DNA of 64,000 nucleotides from Anaerotignum propionicum. Its GTDB lineage: Bacteria; Bacillota; Clostridia; Lachnospirales; Anaerotignaceae. Positions 8,392 through 17,299 of the stretch are shown here, in pieces (positions within the stretch are counted from its first letter, which is position 1; every line of letters starts with the position of its first letter). A program made the position numbers and the translations under genes. The notes under the pieces were generated by a model that searched no databases, was not told where the DNA came from, and saw nothing but the letters and a program-made list of their open reading frames with translations. The DNA lies in NCBI RefSeq assembly GCF_024461735.1, contig NZ_JANGAD010000007.1, positions 149,757 to 213,756 of the forward strand, in the 5' to 3' direction.

Positions 8392-8745
8392 ATGAATTGG
8401 TTTATTGAAAACTGGTTTTTAATTGTAGTGCTGGTTGCTGGATTATGCTGTGTTGGTGTTTTTATTTATAAATTTGCAAAGAAACCTACACAGGAACAAA
8501 TCAATACAATCAAAGAATGGTTACTATATGCCTGTATACAAGCAGAAAAAGAATTGGGTGGTGGAACAGGGCAACTGAAGCTTAGATATGTATGGGATTT
8601 GTTTATTTCAAGATTTCCAGCAGCGGCTAAGGTAGTTACTTTTGAAATGTTTTCTGCATGGGTAGATGCGGCATTAGAAGAGATGAGATCGCTGTTGACA
8701 CAGAACAAGGCAATTAGAGAGGTTGTAAAGGGGGAAGATGTATGA
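8392..8745 (+). CDS. Phage holin, LLH-like family
   Basis: 117 residues after a GGGGGAG ribosome binding site. One N-terminal membrane helix (WFLIVVLVAGLCCVGVFIY, residues 7-25) is followed by a soluble helical part with AEKELGGGTGQLKLRYV. That block is characteristic of the LLH holin family of Firmicutes phages. It would make the membrane lesion that lets the endolysin out. It overlaps the endolysin start by ATGA, so the two are translationally coupled. Confidence 0.75.
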   Translation: MNWFIENWFLIVVLVAGLCCVGVFIYKFAKKPTQEQINTIKEWLLYACIQAEKELGGGTGQLKLRYVWDLFISRFPAAAKVVTFEMFSAWVDAALEEMRSLLTQNKAIREVVKGEDV

Positions 8746-9362
8746 CAGGTGAACAGCTAGTGGCTTTTGCACGGTCAAAGCTTGGGACGCCTTATGTATA
8801 TGGTATGAAGGGGACTGTAATGACTCAGGCCAATTTTAATTATTTGCAGGGTCTGTTTGGCGTGAAGCTTGTGTGGAATAGTGATGAGAAAAAGGTTGGC
8901 AAGGTGTGTGTGGACTGCTCGGGGTTGATTTCATGGGCCACTGGTGTTGTCTTAAGTTCAGCACAGCTGTTTGAAAAAGCAGTTCGCAAAGAGCCAATTG
9001 GTACAATAAAGAATGCACCTATTGGTGCTTTGGTTTGGAAAAGCGGACATGTAGGAATTTATACGGGTCTGGTAGGAAATGTTCCGTATTATATTGCTGC
9101 GGATGGTTCGGCATATGGTGTGCGGGAAGTGCCGCTGAGTCAGAATAACTTTACCCATTGGTTATTGATGGAGTATATTAACTATGATAAGGAGGATGAT
9201 GAAGTGGTAACCAGAGAAAAGATAATTGTAGATGGTAAAGAAATTGTTGTAGACCTCATTTTTAAAAACGGAACCAATTATGTTAAAATTCGGGATCTGG
9301 GAGATGCTTTGGGGTACGAAGTAAGTAGTAAAGGGAAGATTCCTGTGCTTCAAAAGAAATAA
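8742..9362 (+). CDS. NlpC/P60 endolysin with C-terminal stalk-like domain
   Basis: 206 residues. The N-terminal 150 residues are an NlpC/P60 cysteine peptidase: LGTPYVYG at residues 14-21, catalytic Cys59 in VDCSGLISW, and His103 in SGHVGIY. This family cuts peptide stems of peptidoglycan. Residues from about 160 (IVDGKEIVVDLIF, then YVKIRDLGDALGYEV) look like a copper-amine-oxidase-N-like domain, often found in Clostridia cell-wall proteins and possibly wall-binding here. It is the last prophage gene. There is no signal peptide, in line with release through the holin. Confidence 0.85.
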   Translation: MTGEQLVAFARSKLGTPYVYGMKGTVMTQANFNYLQGLFGVKLVWNSDEKKVGKVCVDCSGLISWATGVVLSSAQLFEKAVRKEPIGTIKNAPIGALVWKSGHVGIYTGLVGNVPYYIAADGSAYGVREVPLSQNNFTHWLLMEYINYDKEDDEVVTREKIIVDGKEIVVDLIFKNGTNYVKIRDLGDALGYEVSSKGKIPVLQKK

Positions 9363-9461
9363 TTACCATTGCATATGGAAGGTATTGGAAAAGCTGTTTT
9401 CCTTTAAATTTTCAAATGAGCTGTAGTTGGAAAGTTTCTAATTCTTTTATTTAAAAAACAG

Positions 9462-9507
9462 AAAGCAGAAATTAAGGATTTTCCCATTAATTCCTGCTTT
9501 TTTTGTT
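9462..9507. terminator. Bidirectional terminator at the prophage right edge
   Basis: Long stem AAAGCAGaAATTAA / TTAATTcCTGCTTT (9462-9475 and 9487-9500), followed by a T-run on the + strand and preceded by an A-run (TTAAAAAACA) that serves the minus strand. It ends the lysis operon and also the convergent glyoxalase-like gene. Confidence 0.8.
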
Positions 9508-9510
9508 TTG

Positions 9511-9876
9511 TTATCCCTTTGGAATGATTTCAATCCAATAATGGTCAGGATCACTGATAAAATAAATTCCCATTTCCGGGTTTTCGAAGCAGATACAACC
9601 TAATTCTTCATGCTTTTTGTGTGCTTCGTCAAAATCCTCTGCTACAAAGGCAAGATGAAATTCGTTTTCACCTAGGCTATAGGGTGCAGTTCTTTCTTTT
9701 AACCATGTCAATTCCAAATTAAAATCTGTTATTCCATCTCCAAGATAAACCAGTTTCCAACTACCATCGGGAGATTCCAACCTACGAACTTCTTTTAGCC
9801 CTAGGGCTTTTTCATAAAAATCCATACTTTTTTTCAGGTCTATGACATTAAAATTATAATGATTAAATGCGAACAT
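9511..9876 (-). CDS. VOC-family protein (glyoxalase / lactoylglutathione lyase-like)
   Basis: 121 residues with two beta-alpha-beta-beta-beta repeats. The first begins FNHYNFNVIDLKKSMDFYEK, and the second carries FHLAFVAEDFDEAHKKHEELG. Likely metal ligands are His6, a Glu in NLELTW, His in FHLAF and Glu in WIEIIP, which is the glyoxalase I ligand pattern. The family includes glyoxalase I, dioxygenases and resistance proteins; a methylglyoxal role is likely but not proved. It stands alone, with GGAGGCAG upstream, in the same orientation as the His-rich gene. Confidence 0.75.
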   Translation of the reverse strand: MFAFNHYNFNVIDLKKSMDFYEKALGLKEVRRLESPDGSWKLVYLGDGITDFNLELTWLKERTAPYSLGENEFHLAFVAEDFDEAHKKHEELGCICFENPEMGIYFISDPDHYWIEIIPKG

Positions 9877-9905
9877 ATTCTGCCTCCTTTATCTTCTGTG
9901 TTTTT

Positions 9906-11540
9906 TTAGTGATGCTTGTGGTCGTGGTCGTGTCCGCAGGTGCCGTGCTTGTGCTCATGATGATGGCCGTGGTCATGTCCACAATTGCAATCGTGCTTGT
10001 GCTCATGATGATGGTCGTGGTCGTGTCCACAGTCGCAATTTTGTTTGTGGTCATGGTCATGTCCGCAGTTACAATCATGCGTATGCTCGTGGGTGTGGTG
10101 GTGATCCTCTTCTTCTTGATTGGTAATGGACTGATAACCGTTATCGGCAAAAACCATACCCACCTTATCTACAATTAGAACCCTCTGCTCCTCGGTGGAA
10201 ACGTTATCAATTGCATCCATTATGCGCTGCATAATATCCTGAACTGTGCAAACAGGTGGCAATGCCCCCATAAGGGTTTGCATAGCGATTTTCCTTGTTT
10301 GGACAGGCAGAGTGTCGAAGCTATTTCTTGTATTTTCGATAAAAGCATCAAACAAGCCATTTTTTTCTTCTTGTGTAGCAGGAGGCAAGTCATTTGGAAG
10401 GTCAAAGCGGAATAATTCATCATTAAGATTGCCGAAGAAGCATTCTCTTATAAATTCTTCGGTCATAAGAACTTTCTTTGTGTCATCATGAAAGCCTTCA
10501 AATGATCCGATTTTTTCCAGAAGTTCATACTCTTGACGACCGATTACATTCGCTTTATCAATGACAGGTTCAACAGCTTTTTCCAGTTGCTCATTTAATG
10601 TGTCTAGATAAGCTGCTTTTTCCGTAGCATTCCATTCTCCACCAATAAACTCACACACAGCATGGTATAAATCGGCATAGGTTGCATCTTTTTGGGTTAA
10701 TTCTGTAAAGGAATAGCTAAGATACAGCAGAAGAATGCAGGAATTAATATCATGAAGGATGCAAGAAAAATATTCCTCTATATCTTCCAAAACTTCAAAT
10801 AATTCATTCAGTTCACCATAGGCTTCACCTAGAGCTTCATCTTCCATTTTATGGGGTAAAAGCATGCGCTTTGCGCCTAAGGCCTCGGCAATTTCAGGAA
10901 AATATTTCCCATAAAGAGGATTTGTCTCAGGGCAGCAAAAACCCTCAAAGGTTTTTAAGGACATTTCAATAAATTCTTTGCTTTCCTCAGTGAAAGCTGC
11001 GTTTAGACATTCCTTCACTTCTGTATAAAACTTGTCCCTAGTAATGAAAAGGGGAACGCATTTTAATAACTGACTCATGTAGCTTTTTTGAGCCAATGTA
11101 TGATCTGCACTTTCCATAAAAGCATGACAGTCTGCAAAAAATAGTGACCATTCCACTTGCTTTTCAGTAACCTTGTCTTCAATATATTTTCTCAGAGCAA
11201 TTTGATCATTTATGGTTGTAGAAATAATGTTCCACTGAGAAAAATAGCTATATACGGTTTCATAGATGGATAAAAGCCGTTTTTTAAGAGAAATACAGTT
11301 TTCTAAAACCGCAATACGCCCTTCAGTAATACCATCCAATATGTCTTCTAAGTTTAAAAGATAGCCACGGATTTCCTTTCTGATTTCAGCAATATCTTGA
11401 GGGATTTGGTAGGGGAGGGGGTTATTTTCCTCTTCTTCCATTGCACTCATTAAAAGCAACAAAAGGCTGCCAATTGCTTGCTGGTAAATATATTTCGCCG
11501 AAAGTGTTTTAATTTGTTCCTCTGATGCATGATTTGACAA
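9906..11540 (-). CDS. Protein of unknown function with His/Cys-rich metal-binding tail
   Basis: 544 residues. Residues 1-470 are helical and acidic, with no signal peptide and no motif I recognise. The last 70 residues contain 28 His and 7 Cys in repeated CNCGHDHDH / CDCGHDHDH / CNCGHDHGH / TCGHDHDH units separated by HHHEHKH-type stretches. Such tails bind nickel, zinc or cobalt in metallochaperones and storage proteins; here the metal is unknown. The gene is preceded on its own strand by a good sigma-A promoter (11590-11618) and AAAGGAGATC. It is not linked to a known metalloenzyme operon. A storage, buffering or chaperone role is inferred from the tail only. Confidence 0.7.
   Translation of the reverse strand: MSNHASEEQIKTLSAKYIYQQAIGSLLLLLMSAMEEEENNPLPYQIPQDIAEIRKEIRGYLLNLEDILDGITEGRIAVLENCISLKKRLLSIYETVYSYFSQWNIISTTINDQIALRKYIEDKVTEKQVEWSLFFADCHAFMESADHTLAQKSYMSQLLKCVPLFITRDKFYTEVKECLNAAFTEESKEFIEMSLKTFEGFCCPETNPLYGKYFPEIAEALGAKRMLLPHKMEDEALGEAYGELNELFEVLEDIEEYFSCILHDINSCILLLYLSYSFTELTQKDATYADLYHAVCEFIGGEWNATEKAAYLDTLNEQLEKAVEPVIDKANVIGRQEYELLEKIGSFEGFHDDTKKVLMTEEFIRECFFGNLNDELFRFDLPNDLPPATQEEKNGLFDAFIENTRNSFDTLPVQTRKIAMQTLMGALPPVCTVQDIMQRIMDAIDNVSTEEQRVLIVDKVGMVFADNGYQSITNQEEEDHHHTHEHTHDCNCGHDHDHKQNCDCGHDHDHHHEHKHDCNCGHDHGHHHEHKHGTCGHDHDHKHH
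9907..10110. repeat. Degenerate tandem repeat encoding the His/Cys-rich tail
   Basis: The DNA is a run of related GTGGTCGTGGTCGTGTCC-type units, alternating with TGCTCATGATGATGG units with a period of about 60 bases. They encode the CGHDHDH repeats in the minus-strand gene. The units are similar enough to recombine, so the tail length may vary between strains. Confidence 0.75.
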
Positions 11541-11907
11541 AAGAAGATCTCCTTTCTGAATTCAAAATCTTATAACAAGTTTCCCATCTATTATATAGGG
11601 TTTTAGGAAAAAGTACAACGAAACTTTTTATTCAAGTGTGGCGTATTATGGCAAAAACAGCCATTTATAGCATGGAGATAAGTTTTTTCAGATATCAAGC
11701 AGTGGGAAAATAAAATTCCAGAACTAATTTCTTTGTAAAGGATTTTTAAAGCAAATTATTAGGACTGAAAAAAATGGTGTAAAATTTTTGTGATGTTGTT
11801 ATAATGAAACAAACATAAGAGATTAAAAAGCAGTTTAATAAAGTTATAGTACATTAAGAAACTAGGGTATGATGCCCCAAAACTTACAAAGGAGAATGTA
11901 AAACATT
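11541..11907. other. Divergent intergenic region
   Basis: 367 bases without a gene. Besides the minus-strand promoter listed separately, the + strand has an extended -10 (TGTTATAAT, 11797-11805) about 100 bases before the ABC exporter, with no good -35. I see no riboswitch or obvious operator. Confidence 0.5.
11590..11618 (-). promoter_or_regulatory. Sigma-A promoter for the His-rich protein gene
   Basis: On the minus strand TTGTAC (11613-11618) and TATAAT (11590-11595) are separated by exactly 17 bases, about 50 bases before the start codon. Confidence 0.6.
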
Positions 11908-13653
11908 ATGAAGCTTTTTCAAAAATTCATAAAATATTATAAGCCATATCGCTTTTTATTTTATATGGATTTATTTTGTGCATTGATTGTTTCAATCATT
12001 GATTTATCTTTCCCGTTGATTCTAAATATTCTAAATCGAGGGATTTTTCTAGGAGAAGGGGACAAAATCATAAAAATTATTGGCTATGTGGGCATTTTAT
12101 TGCTGGTTATGTATGTGGTGCGCTATTTTGCCCAATATTTTATTACCTCTTGGGGGCACATAATGGGTGCCCGAATGGAAAGTGATATGCGGCAGGATTT
12201 GTTTTCTCATTTACAGAAGCTGAGTTTTTCCTATTATGACAAAAACAACACTGGGGATATGATGTCTCGCATTGTATCTGATCTTTTTGATATATCCGAG
12301 CTCGCTCACCATGGACCGGAGAATATTTTTATGTCAGTGCTAAAGATAACTGGCTCTTTTATCATTTTGTTTCTTTTGAATGGAAAGCTTACGTTGATTT
12401 TAATTGGTGTTACAATCGTTATGATTCTTTTTTCCTACTTTAGAAATAAAAAGATGCGTTCCATTTTTATGGATAACAGATTAAAGATTTCAGGAGTCAA
12501 TTCCCGTGTGCAGGATAGTCTTGCTGGTATCCGCGTGGTGAAATCCTTTGTGAATGAGGCATATGAAAACGAAAGATTTCAAGAAAGCAACCAAACTTTT
12601 TTGGAATCCAAAAATAGAAGCTATCGTACCATGGGCGGTTATATGGCGGGGAATTCCTTTTTTCAAGGCCTTTTCTATACCATTATTATTGTGGTGGGTG
12701 GATTATTAATCGCAAAGGACGAGCTTGTTGCCACCGACCTTGCACTTTATGTTTTGTATGTCAATATTTATATGAACCCAATAGAGCTATTGCTGAATTT
12801 TACCGAGCAATTCCAGAAAGGCTATGCAGGTTTTCGACGTTTCATAGAGGTTCTTGATACAGAGCCGGAAATTTTTGATGCTATTGGTGCTACAGAGTTG
12901 GTTGAGGTAAAGGGAGATATTGAATTTCGTGATGTGTCTTTTAGCTATGATGATTCTATTAAGGTATTGAATCATATGAGTGTGCAAATCAAAGCCGGGG
13001 AGACAATGGCTTTAGTAGGGCCTTCAGGAGGCGGAAAAACCACTTTTTGTTCCCTTTTGCCCCGTTTTTATGAAGTTACAGATGGTGCCGTGCTGATTGA
13101 TGGGAAGGACATTCGCTCTATAACCTTAGAATCTTTGCGCTCTGCCATTGGCATTGTACAGCAGGATGTTTACATTTTCGCAGGAAACATTCGGGATAAT
13201 ATTACCTATGGCAGATTAAACGCAACAGAAGAAGAAATTCATGAGGCTGCTAAAAATGCTAATATTCATGAGTTTATTCTCTCCCTTCCTGATGGTTATG
13301 ATACTTTTGTGGGAGAGAGGGGGACTCGCCTTTCGGGAGGACAAAAGCAAAGAATTGCCATTGCCCGTGTGTTTTTGAAAAATCCAAAAATTTTGATTCT
13401 TGACGAGGCTACCTCTGCCCTAGATAATGAGAGCGAAAAATATATTCAAGAGTCTTTGGAGAGACTTTCGGAAAATAGAACTACAATCGTTATTGCCCAT
13501 AGACTCAGCACCATTCGTAATGCTGACGAAATTGTGGTTTTGACGGATGAGGGTATTGCAGAAAGAGGAAAGCACGAGGTGCTCCTGAAAAAGAATGGGA
13601 TATATTCTCGTTATTATAACATGCAGTTTGAAGGCATTGAGAATACAAAATGA
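11908..13653 (+). CDS. ABC exporter, fused membrane and ATPase domains
   Basis: 581 residues. An N-terminal six-helix transmembrane domain (about residues 15-310) is followed by a nucleotide-binding domain. This has Walker A GPSGGGKTT, Q-loop GIVQQDVYIFAGNI, signature LSGGQKQR, Walker B ILILDEATSALD and H-loop AHRLST. This is the complete half-transporter layout of MsbA/LmrA-type exporters, which work as dimers in the cytoplasmic membrane. A single gene, not an adjacent pair, suggests a homodimer. Substrate unknown. Start ATG follows AAAGGAG. A strong terminator follows. Confidence 0.85.
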   Translation: MKLFQKFIKYYKPYRFLFYMDLFCALIVSIIDLSFPLILNILNRGIFLGEGDKIIKIIGYVGILLLVMYVVRYFAQYFITSWGHIMGARMESDMRQDLFSHLQKLSFSYYDKNNTGDMMSRIVSDLFDISELAHHGPENIFMSVLKITGSFIILFLLNGKLTLILIGVTIVMILFSYFRNKKMRSIFMDNRLKISGVNSRVQDSLAGIRVVKSFVNEAYENERFQESNQTFLESKNRSYRTMGGYMAGNSFFQGLFYTIIIVVGGLLIAKDELVATDLALYVLYVNIYMNPIELLLNFTEQFQKGYAGFRRFIEVLDTEPEIFDAIGATELVEVKGDIEFRDVSFSYDDSIKVLNHMSVQIKAGETMALVGPSGGGKTTFCSLLPRFYEVTDGAVLIDGKDIRSITLESLRSAIGIVQQDVYIFAGNIRDNITYGRLNATEEEIHEAAKNANIHEFILSLPDGYDTFVGERGTRLSGGQKQRIAIARVFLKNPKILILDEATSALDNESEKYIQESLERLSENRTTIVIAHRLSTIRNADEIVVLTDEGIAERGKHEVLLKKNGIYSRYYNMQFEGIENTK

Positions 13654-13740
13654 TAGAAAATCAATAAATAACAACTATTTTGCACATATAGATGCAGGAA
13701 TTACGAATTTACCAGCTGCAGGAATCATCAACAAAAGAGT

Positions 13741-13786
13741 AAAAGGCTGATTCCAGAGAATGATATTTCTCTGAATCAGCCTTTTT
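13741..13786. terminator. Bidirectional terminator between ABC exporter and addB
   Basis: Near-perfect hairpin AAAAGGCTGATTC...AGAGAA / TTCTCT..GAATCAGCCTTTTT with a six-base loop, an A-run before and a T-run after. It serves the convergent genes on both sides. Confidence 0.85.
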
Positions 13787-13818
13787 GATGTGTCTGGAAG
13801 TATGGAAGGACTATTGTC

Positions 13819-16800
13819 CTATTCCTCAATCATATCCCAAAAATCTTTTTTTGCTATTTTCTTTAGGTTACGCCATTTGGGTTCATCATCATAATCATAA
13901 CGACAAATGGATTTGAAACGACAATATGTACAAGGGGTCTGATCATTTTTACGATAAGGAGAAGGGGCAATCACACCACTTTGTATAGAATTTCCCAGTT
14001 CTTTCCCGCGGTTGACAACAAAAGAAAGGAGCTTTTTATATTGTTCTTCATCAGCTAGATAAGCGGAGGAAGATGGATCCCCTTTTTTTGTATAACCAAC
14101 GGGGACTATGGAAGAACTTCTCCCTTTTGTATCCTCCATAAAAATATGGTCAACGCCTTGAATAACTGCTTCATCCTCCAAAATAAGACCGGACATTTGC
14201 ATTTTTTGATATAACGCTTCTTCAATTTCCTCTGCACTCATCTCTTGGTTGAGTGCTAGATTAGGGTCGGAAATTCTAAAGTAAAATACACCACCGGGTT
14301 TTATCGGTGTTTCTGTTTTTTTGTAATGCTTTAAATAAGCATCTAAATAAACCAGCAACTGTAGTTGAAGGCCATAATAAATATCCTGAAAGTTAAAGGC
14401 CTTTGAGCCAGATTTATAGTCTATGATTTTTGCATAACGTTTTCCTTGGGCATCCAATAAATCCACACGGTCTATTTTTCCCGAAAGTACCAATTCTTTT
14501 CCTTCTGCTAATTGGATTACGATGGGGGGGAGAGCTTCGTGATTGCCAAAGCCAATTTCATAACCAGCGGGCACAAAATCTCCGTTTTTCAAATGCCGTA
14601 CCAATGTCCAAGCAGCACGGGCTGAAATGCGTTTTAAGCGGCGGATAAGGTATTGATTTGCCGCAGAATCCATTAAAACCGCTTCTCCCAACTTAGGTGC
14701 GGCTAGGTCAACGGCCTCATAAATCATTTCTTCCGTTTTTTCTTGAGAGAGGGAACCCCAAGGAATATTCTCTGTTTGAATCTTATTGGAAAATAGCTCC
14801 AGCACCTCATGGAATAATAATCCCAAATCAGGGGTGTGCAGTTGATATAGCTTTCTCTCTGTTGCTTTAAGCCCATATTCAGCAAAGTAGGAAAAGGGGC
14901 AGGCGGCAAAACGTTCTAAACGGGACACGCTGGAGAAAATCTTTTCACCGTATAAACTTCTGATTGTTTTTACAGAGAGACGTTCTTGCTTTTTTGTAGT
15001 GATGAAGCCTTTACGCAGTAAGGATAACCGTTTTACCCAGATTGGTTCGGTAGCAAAAAAGCTGTAGATATCCTGCCAAAGGGGCTCCATTGGGATATCT
15101 TTTTGGTGATTTCGCATTTTTTCGCCCAGTAGATGAAAAGCGGAGGCAGGAACCATTTCTTCTGCTTGGAACACAGAGTAAGATTGAATCTGTAAAGTGC
15201 TGTCCATTCGGCAAAGACGGTCAATAAGAGGCGACGGAAAAAGAGCTTTTCCTTCCGTGTTGCCGTTTGCAAAGGTTAAAAATAAGCCTTGGGAAGGCCT
15301 AGTAAGGCCACGATAAATTAAAAACTGTTCTTCAAAAGCCTTTTGCTTTCCGCCGTTTGCCAGTTCCATACCTGTTTCCGTTAAAAGTTGACGTTCCGCT
15401 TCGGTAAAAATTCCTTGGGGTTGAGAGGGAGAAGGCAGGACACCTTCATTCACACCAAGGACAAAGAGATACTTAATTTCCGGCAGGCGGGAGCGTTCAA
15501 TATCTCCTACCACAAGGCAGTCTGTGGTGGGGGGGATTACACCCATGGTACACTTTTGAAGGCCGGCAGATAATACTTTTGCAGCTTCTGCCATGGTCAT
15601 TGGTTCTTCCCCCAAGATTTCCGTTGCTTTATCCAGAACTTGTAGTAGAAGCTGCCAAATTTGTCGATGCTCCTCCGCCTTAGATGGATTCCCCTTTTCT
15701 ATAGAATCTTCCGTCCATGTTACAAGGGTTTGGGCAACATGAAGGGTCTCCAAATGCTGAAACAGAAGGGCAATGAATTCCTTTAGAGGGAGCCGTCCTT
15801 TTCTTTTGATTTGCAAAAATGGTTGAAATGGTTCCAAAAATTTTTGCCGTAAAAGGTTCATAAAGGCAATGGTTTCTTCTCCTTCTTTTTTTAAACCGTA
15901 TTCCCAGTTCTCTTTTTGCCACTTATAGCCTTTAATTCCATAGGCAAGAACGTAATTTTCTAACGCATCCTGCTCTTCAAAGGTAAAGGGAATTAGGCCG
16001 GATTTCAAATAAGAAAATACATTTTCATATCGAAAATCGTAAATTAACAAATCCAACAGTGCTGTTACCATAGTAATTAGGGGATGGGACGTAATTTCCC
16101 TTCGGCTGTCTATAAAGCAGGGAATGCCATATTCGCGTAAAGTACTCCTCAGGCTTTTCTCATAAGCGCCCATTGCATTGGTCACAATGGCGATTTCTTT
16201 ATAACGAAGACCTTTTTCCCGCACAAGACGGATGATTTTTCCAGCGGCAAAAGTAATTTCCTCTTGCTTAGTGGGGCAAGGGGTGATGCTGATGCTTTCT
16301 GCCAGACTGCATTTTTTATGATAACCTTGAAAATAGTATTTCTCCAAGGATTTTAATGCATTGGTTTCTGCTCTGTGATTTTCAGAAAGAAAAACAGATG
16401 GCGCTAAAGGAATACCATTTTCCTCAGCAATGCGAGTTAATTTATTTTTCGTGATATATGGCTCGTAAAAAGGTGCTGATTGAGCTAAAAATGGAGCGAG
16501 AAAGCTTTTTTCGTCCATGGGCAGCGTAACGTTTACTTGTGTTGATAGCTTTAACAAATTTTCGATTACGGAATACTCCTGAGGCGTAAAGCCATAAAAA
16601 CCATCAAGCCATATTTCAGTTTCTTGAAAGGGTTTTTCTATAGAAAGCTGTGCTGCCAAAAGGGAAAGGGTTTCATCAGCCAAGATGTAATCCTTTTTTG
16701 TAAATTTGATATAGGCATCATAAATTTTCGCTAAGTCTGTCAACTTTTCAGTTACACCTTGAGTGAGGCTCCCTGCTTGGGCTTTTTCAAGAAGCTGACT

Positions 16801-17205
16801 TGGTTCTATGTAGTATTGAAAAAATTCTGAAATTGTCAAGCTAAGTTGATCTATAAAACCGGTCTTGTTCATTACATTGCCAAAAAAGGAGAGATTTTCT
16901 TTTTCATCCAAAAGAACCTTCTGTAGTGCCATGGATTTGCCAATGTCTCCCAAAGGAGCCTTTCGTCCCATGCCGTTTTTTGAAAAGGTCTGATGGGCTA
17001 GGCGGCCAAAGCTTAAAACCTCAGCCAAGAGAATGGCATTTTGAGGGCTTTGGGCAATCAAATCACGTTCTGCCTGAGAGGTAAATTGTTCAGGCACAAT
17101 ATAAATTTGGCGTCCTAAACCCATTTTTTGTTTTTCAATAATTTCATCCATGCAAAGATGGGTTTTTCCTGTACCGGCGGTGCCGATGATAAAGCGCAAT
17201 GCCAT
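13819..17205 (-). CDS. addB: AddB subunit of the AddAB helicase-nuclease
   Basis: 1128 residues. I start at ATG 17205 (MALRFIIGTAGTGKTH) because GGAGG precedes it by 9 bases; the frame runs 129 codons further upstream but that part overlaps the divergent gene and is not protein-like. Walker A GTAGTGKT is at residues 8-15. The C-terminal nuclease has GKIDRVDLL and IIDYKSG. The iron-sulfur cluster cysteines are in FAACPFSYF and in CTYCRFKSIC (Cys1092, 1095, 1101). AddAB processes DNA double-strand ends for RecA. Unusually, addA is not downstream: an oppositely oriented ABC gene lies there. Confidence 0.9.
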   Translation of the reverse strand: MALRFIIGTAGTGKTHLCMDEIIEKQKMGLGRQIYIVPEQFTSQAERDLIAQSPQNAILLAEVLSFGRLAHQTFSKNGMGRKAPLGDIGKSMALQKVLLDEKENLSFFGNVMNKTGFIDQLSLTISEFFQYYIEPSQLLEKAQAGSLTQGVTEKLTDLAKIYDAYIKFTKKDYILADETLSLLAAQLSIEKPFQETEIWLDGFYGFTPQEYSVIENLLKLSTQVNVTLPMDEKSFLAPFLAQSAPFYEPYITKNKLTRIAEENGIPLAPSVFLSENHRAETNALKSLEKYYFQGYHKKCSLAESISITPCPTKQEEITFAAGKIIRLVREKGLRYKEIAIVTNAMGAYEKSLRSTLREYGIPCFIDSRREITSHPLITMVTALLDLLIYDFRYENVFSYLKSGLIPFTFEEQDALENYVLAYGIKGYKWQKENWEYGLKKEGEETIAFMNLLRQKFLEPFQPFLQIKRKGRLPLKEFIALLFQHLETLHVAQTLVTWTEDSIEKGNPSKAEEHRQIWQLLLQVLDKATEILGEEPMTMAEAAKVLSAGLQKCTMGVIPPTTDCLVVGDIERSRLPEIKYLFVLGVNEGVLPSPSQPQGIFTEAERQLLTETGMELANGGKQKAFEEQFLIYRGLTRPSQGLFLTFANGNTEGKALFPSPLIDRLCRMDSTLQIQSYSVFQAEEMVPASAFHLLGEKMRNHQKDIPMEPLWQDIYSFFATEPIWVKRLSLLRKGFITTKKQERLSVKTIRSLYGEKIFSSVSRLERFAACPFSYFAEYGLKATERKLYQLHTPDLGLLFHEVLELFSNKIQTENIPWGSLSQEKTEEMIYEAVDLAAPKLGEAVLMDSAANQYLIRRLKRISARAAWTLVRHLKNGDFVPAGYEIGFGNHEALPPIVIQLAEGKELVLSGKIDRVDLLDAQGKRYAKIIDYKSGSKAFNFQDIYYGLQLQLLVYLDAYLKHYKKTETPIKPGGVFYFRISDPNLALNQEMSAEEIEEALYQKMQMSGLILEDEAVIQGVDHIFMEDTKGRSSSIVPVGYTKKGDPSSSAYLADEEQYKKLLSFVVNRGKELGNSIQSGVIAPSPYRKNDQTPCTYCRFKSICRYDYDDEPKWRNLKKIAKKDFWDMIEE

Positions 17206-17299
17206 TTGGGTATCCTCCTTTTTCTTAACATGATACCCAACAGAAAGCTTTTTTTCAAGGCAAACTTGTACAGCGGAATAAAGGGGAGGTGACAAACAT

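Noticed and set aside
1..9500. Attachment site of the prophage
   Set aside because: No tRNA gene, integrase or repeated core is visible in the window, so I could not place an att site.
9907..10110. Repeat array resembling a CRISPR
   Set aside because: The units are degenerate, lie inside an open reading frame and encode amino acid repeats; there are no equal repeats with unique spacers and no cas genes.
9863..10178. Open frames on both strands over the His-rich tail
   Set aside because: They come from the repeat DNA (runs of Val/Met or Thr/Ile) and have no ribosome binding site; the His/Cys frame is the real one.
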